Source: Siphonodentalium dalli
Taxonomy: Eukaryota; Mollusca; Scaphopoda; Gadilida; Siphonodentaliidae
Assembly (NCBI GenBank): GCA_032622095.1
Contig: CP136061.1
Coordinates: 127,608,754-127,672,753 of the forward strand
Length of the DNA: 64,000 nucleotides
Direction: 5' to 3'
How positions within the stretch are numbered: the stretch's first letter is position 1; each line of letters opens with the position of its first letter. Made by a program: the position numbers and the translations under genes. Shown in pieces: positions 30,905-45,900 of this stretch. A model generated the notes under the pieces. That model was not told the DNA's origin, searched no databases, and saw nothing but the letters and a program-made list of their open reading frames with translations.

Positions 30905-33900
30905 GTCACATGTATATTACACAGATAAAATAAACGATATATAAGATCACAGAAATGAGTGGAAACACAAAGTTATCATCTCTGCTGCAATATAGATTTA
31001 TTAAGAAATCCCGTGGGAGAGATGACACAGGTGAGAAAAGTATTTGCTTTATTTAAATAGTTTGATAAGGTAGTTTTGTAGCATTTTACCGCTTTATTAT
31101 GAGACATAAAAATAGATTACTGGTATGTGTACATGTATATGTTAGAGCTGAAACGGTTAGACGGTTAATCGGTTAGCATCCGGTTAGCGACGTAACCGGT
31201 TAGAAAAAAATGAACCGGACGTAACTGCATCCCGTTGTCAGTTGAATGTGAACGTGAATAATCCTCAAGATATTACTATTAGGTTAAATGATGCAAAACT
31301 AATACTAAATCCTGTGTCACCGATATTAGAGTGCAATGCAAGCATTAATTGGTACACGCGGTAGTATCAGATACTTAGTAGCAATTTTCGAACTGTCTGG
31401 AAGTGTCGGCGACCTTCAATCAATTCCGACCCTTTGAAGTTTTCTCTGATCTTCCGACAAAAGCACGTGTGCAGTCACTGTGTATCAAGTCTGAATGCAC
31501 ACAAGGAAGTGACAACGTAAAAGTGGCGTTGTGTCGCAATGCGTGCTTTCGTAACTTAATAGTTAATACTGCACGAAGCAACATGGATTCAAATTGAAAT
31601 CACACCACGACATACTAAAACTGTTTTACAGTGGGGTTTATAAAAACTATTGTAAGTCGACAAAGTTTGATGATTGAGATCAGCTGCACAATGTCTTCAC
31701 TCTTCCCGTTCTTCCTCCCTGTTGTGATCTAATATGATCAATTCAATTGAGTGACCAAACAGACATCGTAGTTGAAGCAACCCAAAACTTCTTCAATGAT
31801 CTTCCCTTTTATCAAGGAAATTGATGCTCCATGCTACTCTGTAACTGGTTGTGCCTGTGGGACTAATTGACACTCAATTTGGCAGTAATTTCTATACATG
31901 TATGTTAAGTGATTGCATACTAAAACCGAAACCGAGGTTTTTTTTACCAAAAAGAACCGAAACGTAAATTCTATAACCTTCCAACACTAGTGTCCACGAT
32001 CATGATACCGACGAATAGCTCGAATACTGAATAGGACTGCGAGTCTGACCTAACTGACCTTCCTCTTTGTTCTATAGTTATTACTTTCTTGTCTTTATAT
32101 ATAATTCATTGGAGGATATACCAATGATAATGATATATTACAGATCTTTAATATATAGTTTTGTTACTCGTTTTACCAATACCCATACTATTGTTACTCG
32201 GTTTACAAATGCCCAAACATATGCTGATCACGGCAAGTAAGCGATCCCTCCTGCCATTCACAAATTTCACTTGCTCATTCCCCATCACGAGAGCCAGCAA
32301 AAGAACAGTGAATTCGTGTTTTTGAATATCGTTAAATGCCGTGAATAAGGTCTTTATTTCAGCTACTATTTCTCACCTAGGTTTGTCCCTGGAGCATGGC
32401 ATAATGTCGACATAATTAGTGTGAGAGAAGTCCGCTAGAAATTATTGGTTAACCGGTTGAAATCCGGTTAACCCCGATGGTTAACCGGTTAGAAGAATGG
32501 GTCAACCGTTTCAGCTCTAGTATATGTTTTCTCTGACATGACCTTCTCCTGTGGTAACAGACTTTATTGGGTCCCCAATTATATGTATATGATCGGAAGT
32601 GTCTTATGACGACATCCAAAATATTTGACAAAATATAAATTGGAGTGTGAAACTACATGTATATGGTGCAAGGGATGTACATTAGTACAAATCTCCAAAA
32701 GTTCGCAAGATTGTGATCCCTGGCAATGCTAAACATTTTTGAAAATGTAAACAGAAGATGTTTTGGATATCAAATTTATCCAACCATGCACCAACCATGA
32801 TTTCGTTCAGAGACTCAGAATCATTATCAGAACTATCAGTGATTGGGAAATTGGGAAATATTGAAATGGTTAGACAAAACACAACTGGTATATTTCAGAC
32901 ATTTGGTTGTTTTTGGATCTTATTAACTGAACATTCATATAAATAAATGGAATGCTGTTTGTTGAACATATTAAATGATCTTCCTGCATATGAATAAATT
33001 GGAATCGTGTAATTACCCATCATTGAGTATCCAGCTATTAAAGGACAGGTTGACTTACAGAATATTTGACTGTATCGTTAGTTTCGTGGTGTTTCGTTAG
33101 AACTTATTTTCTGTATCTTCAGATGACAGTCAGGAAACGATCCCACCAACAGACACTGACAGCCAGCAAACTCTTCCGCCTATAGAGAATGATAGTCAGA
33201 AAACAATTCCATATTCTCAAAACAGCGTCAATACCGTTCCTGATACTCCAACATCTGATCTGACATCTCCAGTACTTAACATAAAACAGAATGGACGTAA
33301 AGGGAACTGTATAAGTGACGAATCCTCTGATGAAGAAAGTGACACTTCCTCACCATGGCTATCAAAGAGTAATGCTCCATTGACAAATGGCTTTACCAAA
33401 GAAGGGTATGGCAACTTAATGTCAGTCAATTGATAGTCCAACTAGACAAACGTGTGCTTCTAGATTCTTCTTACATTGAAGGAAAGGGACTGGTTTTATC
33501 TTATTAAGAATGAAACAGTTTTGCTAATTTATATGTCAGGCCAGATTAAAGGGACCCAAAGTACTCGTAGTGGGTAAATGTGTAAAAAATAGAAAAGTCT
33601 AAAAACATAACCAAGAAGAAAATCGAGAAATAGTCAATAGATCAACTTTGTTCTTATTAGCTCAACTTTACTTTGCAAAGTTTGAGAACTTTACTTTGTA
33701 AAGATTGAGTTTTGCCATGGGTTGGTATCTGCCATATGTGTGTGCATCATGACGTCCAACAATTTCCATTAACTCGGGCTACATGTCGTACATTTGGTCA
33801 GATCATTATGAAATGTATCATGACTGTTGACATTGACATGCAGATGGGAACCAGTCATTTTGGGGTCATTCGGCAAATAACATGGTCACCAGTGGCAATC

Positions 33901-36900
33901 TTGGATTTCAAAATTAAATCTGTTAGCACAGACTACAGGCTGGAGTGTTCGTCTGATCATCATGAAATTTATCATGCTTGTTAATATTGACACAAAGATG
34001 GGAATGAGTCATTTTGGGGTCATTCGGCCATAAAACATGGGTGACGGCAGCCATCTTGGATTTTACTCTTTGCATGACTAAATCCTTTGGCACGGGCTAC
34101 AGGTTGTACCATTGCTCGGATCATTATGAAATTGAGAAGTTTGCTGATATATTACATCATGATGATCTCTCTGGTGACATATTCCCAATATGATACATGT
34201 ATGTACTTTTATGATGCTTATTTCCAGAACAAAGAAGAGTAGAATAAAGAGGCCTGTATCTGATTCGTCAGGGTCATCAGAAGAAGAATCAGAACCAAGC
34301 AAATCACCATCTATGAAGAGTGACGATGATGTTGATAGCAACGACTTTGACCAAAAGTTAAACCAATTGCAGGAAATGTTTCCAAAGAGAAGGGTTGAGG
34401 AGCTATTAGAAATTGTGAAAGATACAAAGACCTTACAAGATGCTATTGATGTAGTGTTGAGTCGAAACCAAACATGTATGTATGTCTTACACTTTCTATA
34501 CTAAATACTCATTTTTGGAAATGTTATGATAATAAGTTCTACAAACAACCATACAGGTAGGTAATTTGTTGAACTTATTATCTGAAGATTTCCCGACAAT
34601 GAATATGTAGAATTCTGCTTTTGTATTATCTATTTTTCTGTCTGTCATCTGCTTTTATAACCTGAATACCCCTCCAAACGAATAATTTACCATTTCAATG
34701 TATACTTTTATAATTGAATGGGAGAATCCATGCAGTATACATTTATCTTAAAAACATTGATTGTTTTCCACCTGCACAGGTAGCTTAACCACAGTGGGGA
34801 TTTGACATTTGCCCACTATTTATAATTAAAAATACTGGGGCTGGGTTCTGAGGCATCTACATGTATCTCCCTTGTAACCAGAACAAGGGGCTCATAAAAA
34901 ATATTTTCTAAGAATTGAAAACTAAATCTCATATATATTCATAATTAAACATAATCTTCTCAACAGAGTAAGAGAGCAACTACTTAGCATAATCTTTGAA
35001 CCAGTTTCACTTGTAATGACAGGAAAATTAAGTGATGCAGCTGAACGGTCTTGATCAGAATTGCCAACTGTTTCCTTCCAACACATTGGTTGCTGACTGT
35101 TACATTAGAGCATTTCATGCTAGTTCATAATAGGGCTTCATGATATGACCTAAACTATTATCAATATGATATCCATTTTATTTTCGCTATATGGATACAT
35201 ATCAATAATCTTAAATAATGAACTTTTGAAGATGTTTGCTTCCAAGAAAAGCCGAAGACGAGCATTAGTTAGTTGTGTGTGTAGTTATGCGCTAAACGTA
35301 GCATTTGAATGTCACTTTCTCTTGTAATTGAGAACAAAAACTAACTATACTTTCATCATATATTTACAATTTTTTTTAAATAAATGAATAGCTCACAGCC
35401 ATTGGAACAATTCACTGACAATGACTAAGCTGGGAACATGCCTACATCGGTCATATAGGATACAGTTTCACGCCAGATTACCCCCCACATAATTGAATTC
35501 GCAAAGGCACTGTTTTACCATGTAAATGTTTTATCAGCAAATTAAATTACGGAATGATTAGCAATGAGTCACAATAAATATTTGTATTACCTTTAGCGAT
35601 ACATGCGACTCTTTCTCTTGCTTTGATGGATGCATGATTATTTATGCCATACTACACCATTTCCCCGGTATACTCCAAAACAGCAGTTTGTTAACAAAGT
35701 TTACAGTAAATATATCGTCGATCTCGATATTTCGGTTTTAACTCTATAATCCTCCAATAAATCAAAATATATCATTAACTGATATGATATAGATAAACCA
35801 TGAATCCCTAGTAGTTATATCACTGTGATCAGGTAGCTTCTCTGGATTTGCAAAAGCAATGGACTGGTGTCATTTTTGAATTTATAGTCTCACAAACTGA
35901 AAATTCAGCTTATAGTGATGATATTAGCACATAAATCATCCGTAACTGATTAACTCTATATTCAGTAATGCCCTAAGTAAGAGAGCTATGGGGAGAGCTT
36001 TCCAATGAATGGCAACAACCATATTTCCGACTAAAATCCTGAAAAGTTACCCATAATTCTGCTGTGTTTAAGGAGTCGATTACTTAGGGCATTACTGTAT
36101 CTTTAGCTACTAGCAAGAAGAGACCAAGGGAGTCTTCGGAATCTAACGAAAGCAACAGTGGGGATGATGACCTCCCTGATATCCATCCTCACAAGAAGAG
36201 GGTGATGCATTTACAGGATAAAATCCGCGATCAAATTACGTCATCCGTCAGTGACAACAACTCGCAGGCCATGGAGGACAAAATCTCATTCCTGAAAGAT
36301 GCCTTTCCAACCTATTCCAAAAAGGTAAGGTTTACCGTTATTCATAACACACCTACTGGTGATTTATAAGGATTTCTCGTTGTCCATTAACACACCTATG
36401 GGTGATTTATAAAGATATCTCGTTGTCCATTGTGCGTCCAGCTGTCTGTCAACAAATTTCTTCAGCATACCCTACTGGTCATATCTTTCGTCCGATCATC
36501 TCCAAACTACATATGGATCTTTGGGGTTGCCTCTAGATGTGAGCTATCGATTATTTCCGAAATTAATTTATAAAACATGGCTGCCAGCAGCCATCTTCAA
36601 GTTTGAATCCATTAGCACTCATTGCAGCCTGCATTTATTGGATAATGTTTAGGACAATCTCTAGATGGGAGCTACCGAATTTGAACGATTTTCAATGAAA
36701 ACCATGGGCGCCAGCAGCCCTCTTAGATTATTACTCTTTGCATGACTAAATCCTTTGGCACACCCTACAGACCACATCCCTCAATCAATCATCAAAACAT
36801 CATGTGGATCTTTGGGGTGACTGACCACTGGATGGGAGCCATAAAACTTTTCCGAATTTCATTAAAAATAGAGGTGCCTCGATTATTGATTTTGATAATC

Positions 36901-39900
36901 GATAATTGGTCGTCAATAATCGACTATAATCAATTAATCATACCTAATAACATCAGTGGAAGTATTCCGTAATATGGCCTATTTGCTGGGTGCTGGTTAA
37001 CTGCACTGTCGCTGGATGTTTGAGGCATCGTCTGATGTCATTTTTACATTAATAAAGTGCATCATAAACCACTATTAATTACCAATGACACAATGTATTC
37101 AATAACAGAACAATTCTCGGCGATGTTATGGTTATAATATTTGTGAGTTCATTAGAATGAATGTAGCTATTAATTTCAGTGTTTTGAATAGCCAAACAAT
37201 ATAAAAGTAGGCGCCAATTTGTAGGATATACAACGACCGAAGAGTAACAATGTCGCATCATCAAATGAACTGCCGACTGTTTGCAACATAAGTTAGTAGT
37301 ATTCATTGTCGGAATCTCTTTGATATGCGATCAAAGGTTGTTAACCCATCAGTTATAGATTAAACTGTGCAAAACAAACACGGTATTCAATAATACCCAG
37401 CATTTTCCGATGTCAAAATAAATAATGCAGATTATTCGACAATGGAAATGGTAATCGATTATCGGCTTTATCAACGGTTCATCGATTATACGATTAATCG
37501 TGGCACCCCTAATTAAAAAAGATCATAGCTCCAGTAGCCATCTTGGATTTTACTCTCTGGGTAACTAAATCCTTTAGCACAGCCGACAGGCTACATCCCT
37601 CATCCGATTGTCACCAATCGTAATATGGATTATCGGTCTCTAGATGGGATCCATCAAATTTTTCCAAATTTTTTTTAAAAAAACATAGCCGCTCACAGCC
37701 ATCTTGAATTTCATACATGAATCGATCGGCACACTCTGCACCCCACATTTATTGGAGAAATGTTTTGAAAATTTACATGCATGTTTAGGATCACTTCTAG
37801 ACATAGTCCCCAGACCAATATATACCATACCAGTGACAAGTTTCACAAGTCGGAGTTTGGGAAAAACACACCATCTATCATATTCCTCATATATTCCCAA
37901 AATCATTAATCTCAGTCACTAAATATTTCAATTGGTCTTATTGGCTATGAAATTTCCTTTCTTTTGGTGTATACTAGTAAGTCGATAGCATTGGGAAGGA
38001 AGTTGACATATTGTCTCGAAACCTACCGTCAAAAAGCGGCCGTAAGCCTGGGTGTCTGGTAAGTAGTAATTATACACGGATACCAATTCAATTATTATGA
38101 TCACAATGCTGAACTTGCGAATTCCAGGTATGATATGTCAACTTTAATCAGCCTTCATAATTGGCTACGGCAATAAGCATTGCCGAAGCTATTTGCTGAA
38201 GCAAACTGGGCCACGGCATACTGTTGCCGTAGCGGATTGCCGAAGCCAAACAATCTGAATTAAGAGGGCTGACTTTAATTGACTCTGTCCAGCTCTGTCA
38301 AGTTTTTATCAAGCGAAAGGAAATTGTATGGCTTATAAGATACACTTCTGGATATTTTGGCTGAGTTGGCATTTTTAGCTCAACTTGACAAAAATGAGTC
38401 GTCATTTTGTTCTGAAATTCATTAAAAAACATGGCTGCCAGCAGCCATCTTGTATTTAAAATTTGAATCCATCGTCGCACCCTGCAGCCCGCATTTATTA
38501 ATGAATTGTTTTGAAAATTTATAGGCATATATTGGATCACCTCCAAATAGGAGCTATCAAATTTGACCAATTTTCTATGAAAAAAATGGCCACTGGCAGA
38601 CATCTTGGATTTTACTCTTTGCATGACTAAATCCTTTGCCTAAATCCTTTTTTTTTCTGAAATTCCTCACAAAACATCGCCTCCAGCAGCTATCTTTAAT
38701 TCTTGGATTTCAAATTTGAATTCATTGCCATGCCCTGAAGCTCGCATTTATTGGTGTATTGTTTTGAAAATTTACAGGCATATTTTGGGTCACCTCTAGA
38801 TAGGAGCTATCAAATTTGAAAAATTTTCGATGAAAAACATGGCCGCTAGCAGTCATCTTGGATTTTACCCTTTGCATGACTAAACCCTTTGCCACACCTT
38901 ACAGACCACATCCCTCATCAGATCATCACCAAACTTCAATTGTATCTTCGGGGTGACCTCTAGATTGGAGCCATTAATTTTTTTTCTGAAATTTCTCACA
39001 AAACATGGCTGCTAGCAGCCATCTTCAATTCTTGGATTTCAAATTTGAATTCATCGCCGCACCCTGCAGCTTCCTTTTATTGGAGTAGTGTTTTGAAAAT
39101 ATACATGCATGTTTTGGATCACCTCTAGATAGGAGCTATCAAATTTGAACGATTTTCGATGAAAAACATGGGTGCTGGCAGCCATCTTGGAGTTTACTCT
39201 TTGCATGATTAAAACCATTGCCACACCTTACAGACCACATCCCTCATCCGATCATCACCAAACTTCATATGGATCTTTTGGGTGACCACTAGATGGGAGC
39301 CATAAAATATTTCCATATTTCAGTGAAAAAACATAGCCAAACTTCAAATGAATCTTCAGAGTTACCTCTAGATGGGAGCCATCTCGGATTTACTCTTTCT
39401 ATTAGTATTAGAGCATCCTTTTTCACTCCCTACAGCCAAACTTTTTCATCCAATTAATCCCAAACTGTTTATGGATCTTCAGGGTAACCTCTAGTCACTT
39501 ATGCATATAAACTGTCCGAGTTACCTATTGCATTATGGACTGTAATATATGGCATGATCCCATTTCCAAGCTACAGTATCATTGACACTTTCATTTAGAT
39601 TGTCGTCCTGTTTTACCCCAAATTCCCAGATGATTTTACAAGTTTTTGGTACGATATCCCTAGTTAACTTTATTTGCTTTTGTTGAGTTATATGTCAAAA
39701 GATAGGGGGTTTCATTGACTATTAGATAGATTGTGTGATATCTTGGGTGACTAATTTCCCGAATTTAGTAAGGATATAGAAGTTGGTATGTTTCTGCCAA
39801 AAATCGGACTTGTGAACCTTGTCACTGGTATAGTAAATATTGGCATTTTGCCCAGGGTACTGTGCTTCTAGATGGGAGCTTTAAAATTTGAACGCGATCC

Positions 39901-42900
39901 CAAACTTCCATTGACTCTTCGGGTTGACCTTTGGTATTACTTAGACATTTCAACTTTTCACATTTCTCGTCACTCCATTGAATGTAATGTAAGACATTGA
40001 CACTTTCAGGTTCATTATCTTATGAATTTAATTCTTGCAGGTGTTATGGAAAATTCTTGACAGATATAGTTGGTCTGTAGAAAATGCCACTGAAGCCATC
40101 GGTGGTGGAAAAATTAAGGACATTGTGAATAACGAAGCAGAGAAAAAACATGAAATGAAAGTAAAACATCGAGAAGAAAAACAAAGTAAGAATTCTTTAT
40201 ACAATTTGTAGATAAACCTAAAATCTATCACAGGCAACAGTAATATGCCAAGTTACTTTTGTTTGTTATGATAGGATTTAACATTGGTCATAATTTTATA
40301 TGGCACTTTTATCTTGTTAAAGTATCTTTTCTTTATTGATAATTATTAGTCGGGTATTGCAAACTGTTGTTTATCCTTTAAAGTGATGTGAAACACTCTG
40401 ATAGGGTGATCAAATAGAAATGGAGAACAATCTTGCTCAAACTAGTTACTTTTACAAATATTATATCCAAATTCACAACATACACCTTCATTCATATATG
40501 TTAATTAAATGCAGTATTTTTTGATGGCGAAATTATTTTCATTAGATTATCGTCGATAGTTGCATCCCGAATAAAAAAGTATATATTTACAATTGAGCAT
40601 AGTTCAGACGATGTTTTCTACAGAGTGGTATGGTCGATTTGCTTGAGATTTTTGGCGATGTTAATACAATGCTACATTCCTCCAGTTGGCATAGCGCTGG
40701 AATACTAACTTATCAATGTCCTGCACCCGAAGAAGTGCATAATATGTCTTTAATATTGTACATTAAAAATTACAATTTATTCCATATATTTCATAGTTTC
40801 TTTATTTAATTTGTTTATTAGGTAAGAAGAAGAAGGTGAAATCATACGACAGTGGAGATGATTTTAACAGTGATGATGCTGAAATGGATAGTGCAGACAG
40901 TGATCAGGTAAATACAGTACACTTGTCTTCTAAACCCCATCTATAGGGGAATCTCATTCTTATGTTATATTGATGATGCACTGCGTGTGCTCCCGATATC
41001 AAAACCTTTATTACTGCTTGATGCAGCAGCAAATAATTTTCACTGACACTGCTATTTTTATGTGGCTACGTTTGTGCAAAATGGACATTTGTGTGGCTAA
41101 TGTCTCATAGTTGGCTAGCCACATAACAGCATATTAACCCTAAAAAAAATTCTATTTGGCCTACTCGGCTTATTTAATTTTTAAGACAATCAAAAGTTGA
41201 AACTAAAAGTCTATAGATGTTAGACATCCATGATCTGTCAACAGGAGGTGTTCGGACTGTTAAATACGAGTAAGGTAATTATCTTCTGTTAATAGACTCA
41301 ATGCCTAATCAATTGCATATTTTCAGGAGGAGTTTGTAGGAAAAACTTTAAAAGATGTCATGCTTAACTTCTTCAACACTGTCGGTTTGGATGAAATTGT
41401 GACGATACCTCAATGTACCAAGAAGAAAGCAGATATCATCATTGCAAACCGACCATACAAGGATTGGGACAATCTCGTATGTTAGCTTTAAATCTCTCTG
41501 TCAAATACTATTTATTCTTGAATTTTGCAGTTCTTATAATTTCTTTAGAAATTTATTTTATGACCAATAATAAGTAAGTTGCTTTTCATCAACTCTGGGA
41601 AACCCATTTAGCTTGCTTTGGGCCTTGGAATTGTGACTCACTGGAGTGCATGCACCACTATCGTCCTGCCAATTTGGGGTTTGTGTGCGAATCAAATTAT
41701 GAATCAAATATATATATGCACTAACCCAACTCGGTTATCAAAAGACCATTTTCAGTGAACTTAGGTAACATAGTGCCCAAAACCATGCGATAAAGACCAA
41801 TTCAACAGTATTACTATGTGTACTGGAGCAAAATGGGGTATGCAATTACATGGGTGTCAGATGGGTGATGGATCGTGTTACAATGTACAAAGTTTGCATG
41901 TTTTCTCATAAAGCAGTAGAGACTCAAACTGAATCTTTCTGCTGCACTGTTGTAACAATGAGTGTTTTAGATATAATCAGGCTGGTCAAAACTCCCTGTT
42001 GCCTTGTTTTCAAAATCATCAGTCATATACTTCGCTTCCGACATTTCCCTCCATTGGTCATAATTGAAATGATGCAAGCAATAGCATGTACTGCTATGTG
42101 CAGGTTTTTTCAACCACATATCCATTGGCTGTTAGCTTCGTCTGGTATAAACCACCTGGACTATATATAAACCCAGCTGGTGAATATGGGCCTATTAGTT
42201 TATTAGCTCAACTTGATGTACAGGTCACATCTCTCATTCGATCATCACCAAACTTCACATGGACCTTTGGGGTGACCTCTAAATGGGAGCCTCCTTTTTT
42301 GACCGAAATTTGTTATAAAACGTGGCCACCAGCAGCTATCTTGGATTTCAAATTTGAATCCTTTGGCACATCCTGCAGCCCCGCTTTTATTGGTGAATTG
42401 TTTTATTTTACTTCTAATCCTTTGCCACACCTTACAGACCACATCCGCTCATCACCAATCTTCATATATATCTTTTGGTGGCCACTAGATGGGAGGCATC
42501 AAATTTTTCCGAATATCAATCATCCCTCATCCTTTCGTCACCAAACTTCATATTGATCTTCGGGGTGACCACCAGATGGGAGCCATCAAATTATTTTGAA
42601 TTTCATTGGAAAACATGGCCACTATCGACGATCTTGGATTATATGCGTCTCTCTATTCGATGGTCAAATAATTATTACAAGCTATGGATATGAATGGAAT
42701 GGAGTGTGCTTGTGGTATTGTTTGAAAATAAATCCTTCATACACAACCTTGTCAATAAAAAAAAAATTTGATTTCAGAATGATGGTAAATCATGGGTGTG
42801 TTATGTATAGTCTATTAGCGGAAAGCATGCACATATAGAGCGGCGTATAGGGCCTATTGAGGCAGCGTGGGGGGGGGGGCTATGCTCTCTCTTGACAGTC

Positions 42901-45900
42901 TGTCCAAAAACTCAAGAGTAAAGCGACGTTTAAAACTTGATTATTGCAAATATTTATAGGTCTTATAGATATCTCACATGGCAATTTACAACGTCATAAA
43001 TAGAGAACTGCTTACGCTATGATAGTGGTCACAGGATCTATAGCTAAGATGTTATATTAACCGTTCTCATTTGACCCATAAATTCCTATAATTCATGTTA
43101 TTATGTGCATTTGTCTATACTACTTTAGTACATAACAGTATACTGTATAATTAAACTTCAAAACACTAGATTATGCTTCCGATCATAGCAATTTACTATC
43201 GCCAAGGCACGATTGGCCTCCCGTTCATTCCTTTGCATTGAAATTTATGTTTGTTTTCTGGCAATGAAAGAACCATTGTGTTCCTACAGGTTGAAAAGTT
43301 TTGTGAGAAGCCACTTTCATATGGACTTGTAAGCGGATGTAGGGAGATTATTCATGTTCGTGATGTTATTAAGAGACTCATGCAGAAATGTGAGAAGATT
43401 TCTCAAGAGATGGAAACTGTGATAGAACGTTTAAAAACCAATGCACACAAAGGCAAAGAGGAGATAACCAAACAGCCTGACTTATTAAACAAAGAGTAAG
43501 TTTTTAGTCCTAATATATAAGTGTGTTGAAATATACTAGAAATTTATTTTTGTATTACACCATTTTATACCATTCCTTTTGTTTGTTGACCAATTATAAC
43601 TTATTTACTCTTTACTGAATATCCTTTCTAGAAAGTGTACAACACGTGAAATGCACATACTCAGCAGATTCTGTTTGTTTCAGTGTATTCAATGTCTAAG
43701 GCCAAAAAAAAAAAATGTCTGTGTTTATGGTTTCCCGACCAACCTGCCGAAATTGGGCCGACCTGGATTTGTTTTCCAAAACTATTTAGTTTTTTTATTC
43801 ATGTAATTGACATGTAAAACGCATCTATATCACTAAATATATACTATACACTATGTTTACATTAAGCAGCAATAATTTTAGATGGAATTTTCAAAAACAA
43901 TTTACTTCTATTAAAATACAGGTCTACGTGTATTTGTGGTTGCAGATGAATCTGATCTCAGGAATAAATCTGTTCTGTTCTGAGAGTCGCACGTCCAGGT
44001 GAAAATGCGATGTCAACATGATGACACGGAAGTTGTCTAGACTTTTGCTAGCGACACCGATTGTATCAAAGTCATGTACAGTATTGCGCAACATTGTGTC
44101 ACAGTGCCATGAGCCAATGGAGATAGCATTTTCGTGTCCCTTCTTGGAACTCATAATTGCTCCGAACTTTCTGGTGCATATTCTGGGTTTATTGTCAGAT
44201 ATAAAACAAGTTTTCTGTCAGAAACTTCAGCAACTGGATACAACGGTATTGAGAATGCCAACTATTATCTTGTTTTTAGAATATGGTGCATTATAGATGG
44301 ATTTGAAAAAAAAAAATTGTCAAAAAAAAACACATTTTCCTACCTGCCTACCTAGATTTTATTTGCTCAGGAAATCGGAAACAGACAAAGTTTGTTTTTT
44401 TTTTGCCTAAAACTTCAGCCACTAGCTTCTATGAATTGACTTTAACCCTTTCTTTTTTAAATGGGTTCTCACATCCAGTTATTAAGAGTAAACATTGGAA
44501 TTTCCTATTATTCATTGGGAGGGTTGTTCATGAAATATAAAGCAGATGACAGAAAGATGAATGGAATCCATTCAATGGATGATACAAGTGCAGAAGGATT
44601 CCTTTTCATTGGTGGGAAATGTTTAGATACAAAGTTCAACAAACGACCATTTGTTTAACTTATTATCAAACATTTCCTAAGGGAACTACTCATCAATGCA
44701 TATTTTATAATATTAAGGAACAAGTTCAAGCTGATAAATCTATTGTGTAATTAATCTCAAGTTCCTGTATTACGTGAATTACATCTTAGATATACATCTC
44801 TTGACCATGTTTTTTTTAGTTGTCAGAATGACATTTAGAATACTCATTTTTTAATCTTTGTCAATCTAAATCAATGTGAATGACGAAATTACTTTGGTCA
44901 TCGTCTTGCAAGTCACAAGCGATGTCGCCACATACTTGGATCAGACATCTGATTTGTTTGCTGTGTCGATGGTTGGTGATTCTCACACATCTGCGATATC
45001 CTACTGCACCGTATGTGTTCCAATTGTCAAATTTCTGTGCACTGCTTGCCTTGTAAATGAAACTGTCAAATTTTACAACAAAACGGAGCTCAATTCAAAC
45101 CATGGGTTAACCTGTGTTATATTAAATAAAATGTTTGGCGATGTTTAGCTGATTCCACTTGTTTTATTTTTCCAGACTCAGTCTGAAATCATATCAGATG
45201 GTTGGATTGAACTGGCTCCGAATTATGCATTCGCAAAAACTTAATGGGATATTAGCAGACGAAATGGTATGTAAAACATATGTGCTGCTTTTTATATGCC
45301 CGTTTTGAAAAAAACAGGATGTATTATGTTATTGGTCCATCCGTCCCTCTGTCTGTTAGCTTTTTTCGTTTCTGGATGATAACGGAGTTACAGTCCTTTT
45401 TGTTGGAATTTGCACTCTGTTTTCGTTTCTGTATGATAACTTTAGTAAATCTGAACTAAATGAATGAAATTTGGTATGTGAATTTACTAGCCCAAAATAC
45501 AGGCTAAGTTCAAATTTGGGTTCCGCCCGCCAAAATTCACCAGAGTTATGGCCCTTTGTTGAAATTACCACAGGCTTATTTTGCCATGCCTAGCGATGAC
45601 CTTAACTTTTATTATTAAAAAAAAGACTTCATTCCATTGATTTGCATGTATATGGTATCATTTACTCTGTTCTTTCGCTCAATTCCAATTCAAATCAACC
45701 AATCAGTGGTCAGAATTAATGACCTGTTATGAGACTATATCATGTCACTAAACCGAAGTCTCATACCATGCTAGTAACCACCATTTTAAATCTATGTTTC
45801 CCTCCGCACTTCAGAATATTCCAATTGCAGGCAATATACATCTCAAGCTAACCGATGACTGTTGAGTAATTGGAGATCGCTGGAACACCGCTCCGGACTT

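Noticed and set aside
34190-34504. ATG at 34190 as start of a separate small acidic protein
   Set aside because: The upstream part is intron; 34228-34475 is SMARCAD1 exon 3 with correct splice phases on both sides.
41850-42170. 106-codon ORF in SMARCAD1 intron 7
   Set aside because: No recognisable domain, ends in a repeat, and no splice sites link it to the gene.
44018-45148. Cluster of short ORFs in SMARCAD1 intron 8 as a nested gene
   Set aside because: Frames are in different phases with no family resemblance and no consistent splice signals. Left as unrecognised sequence.
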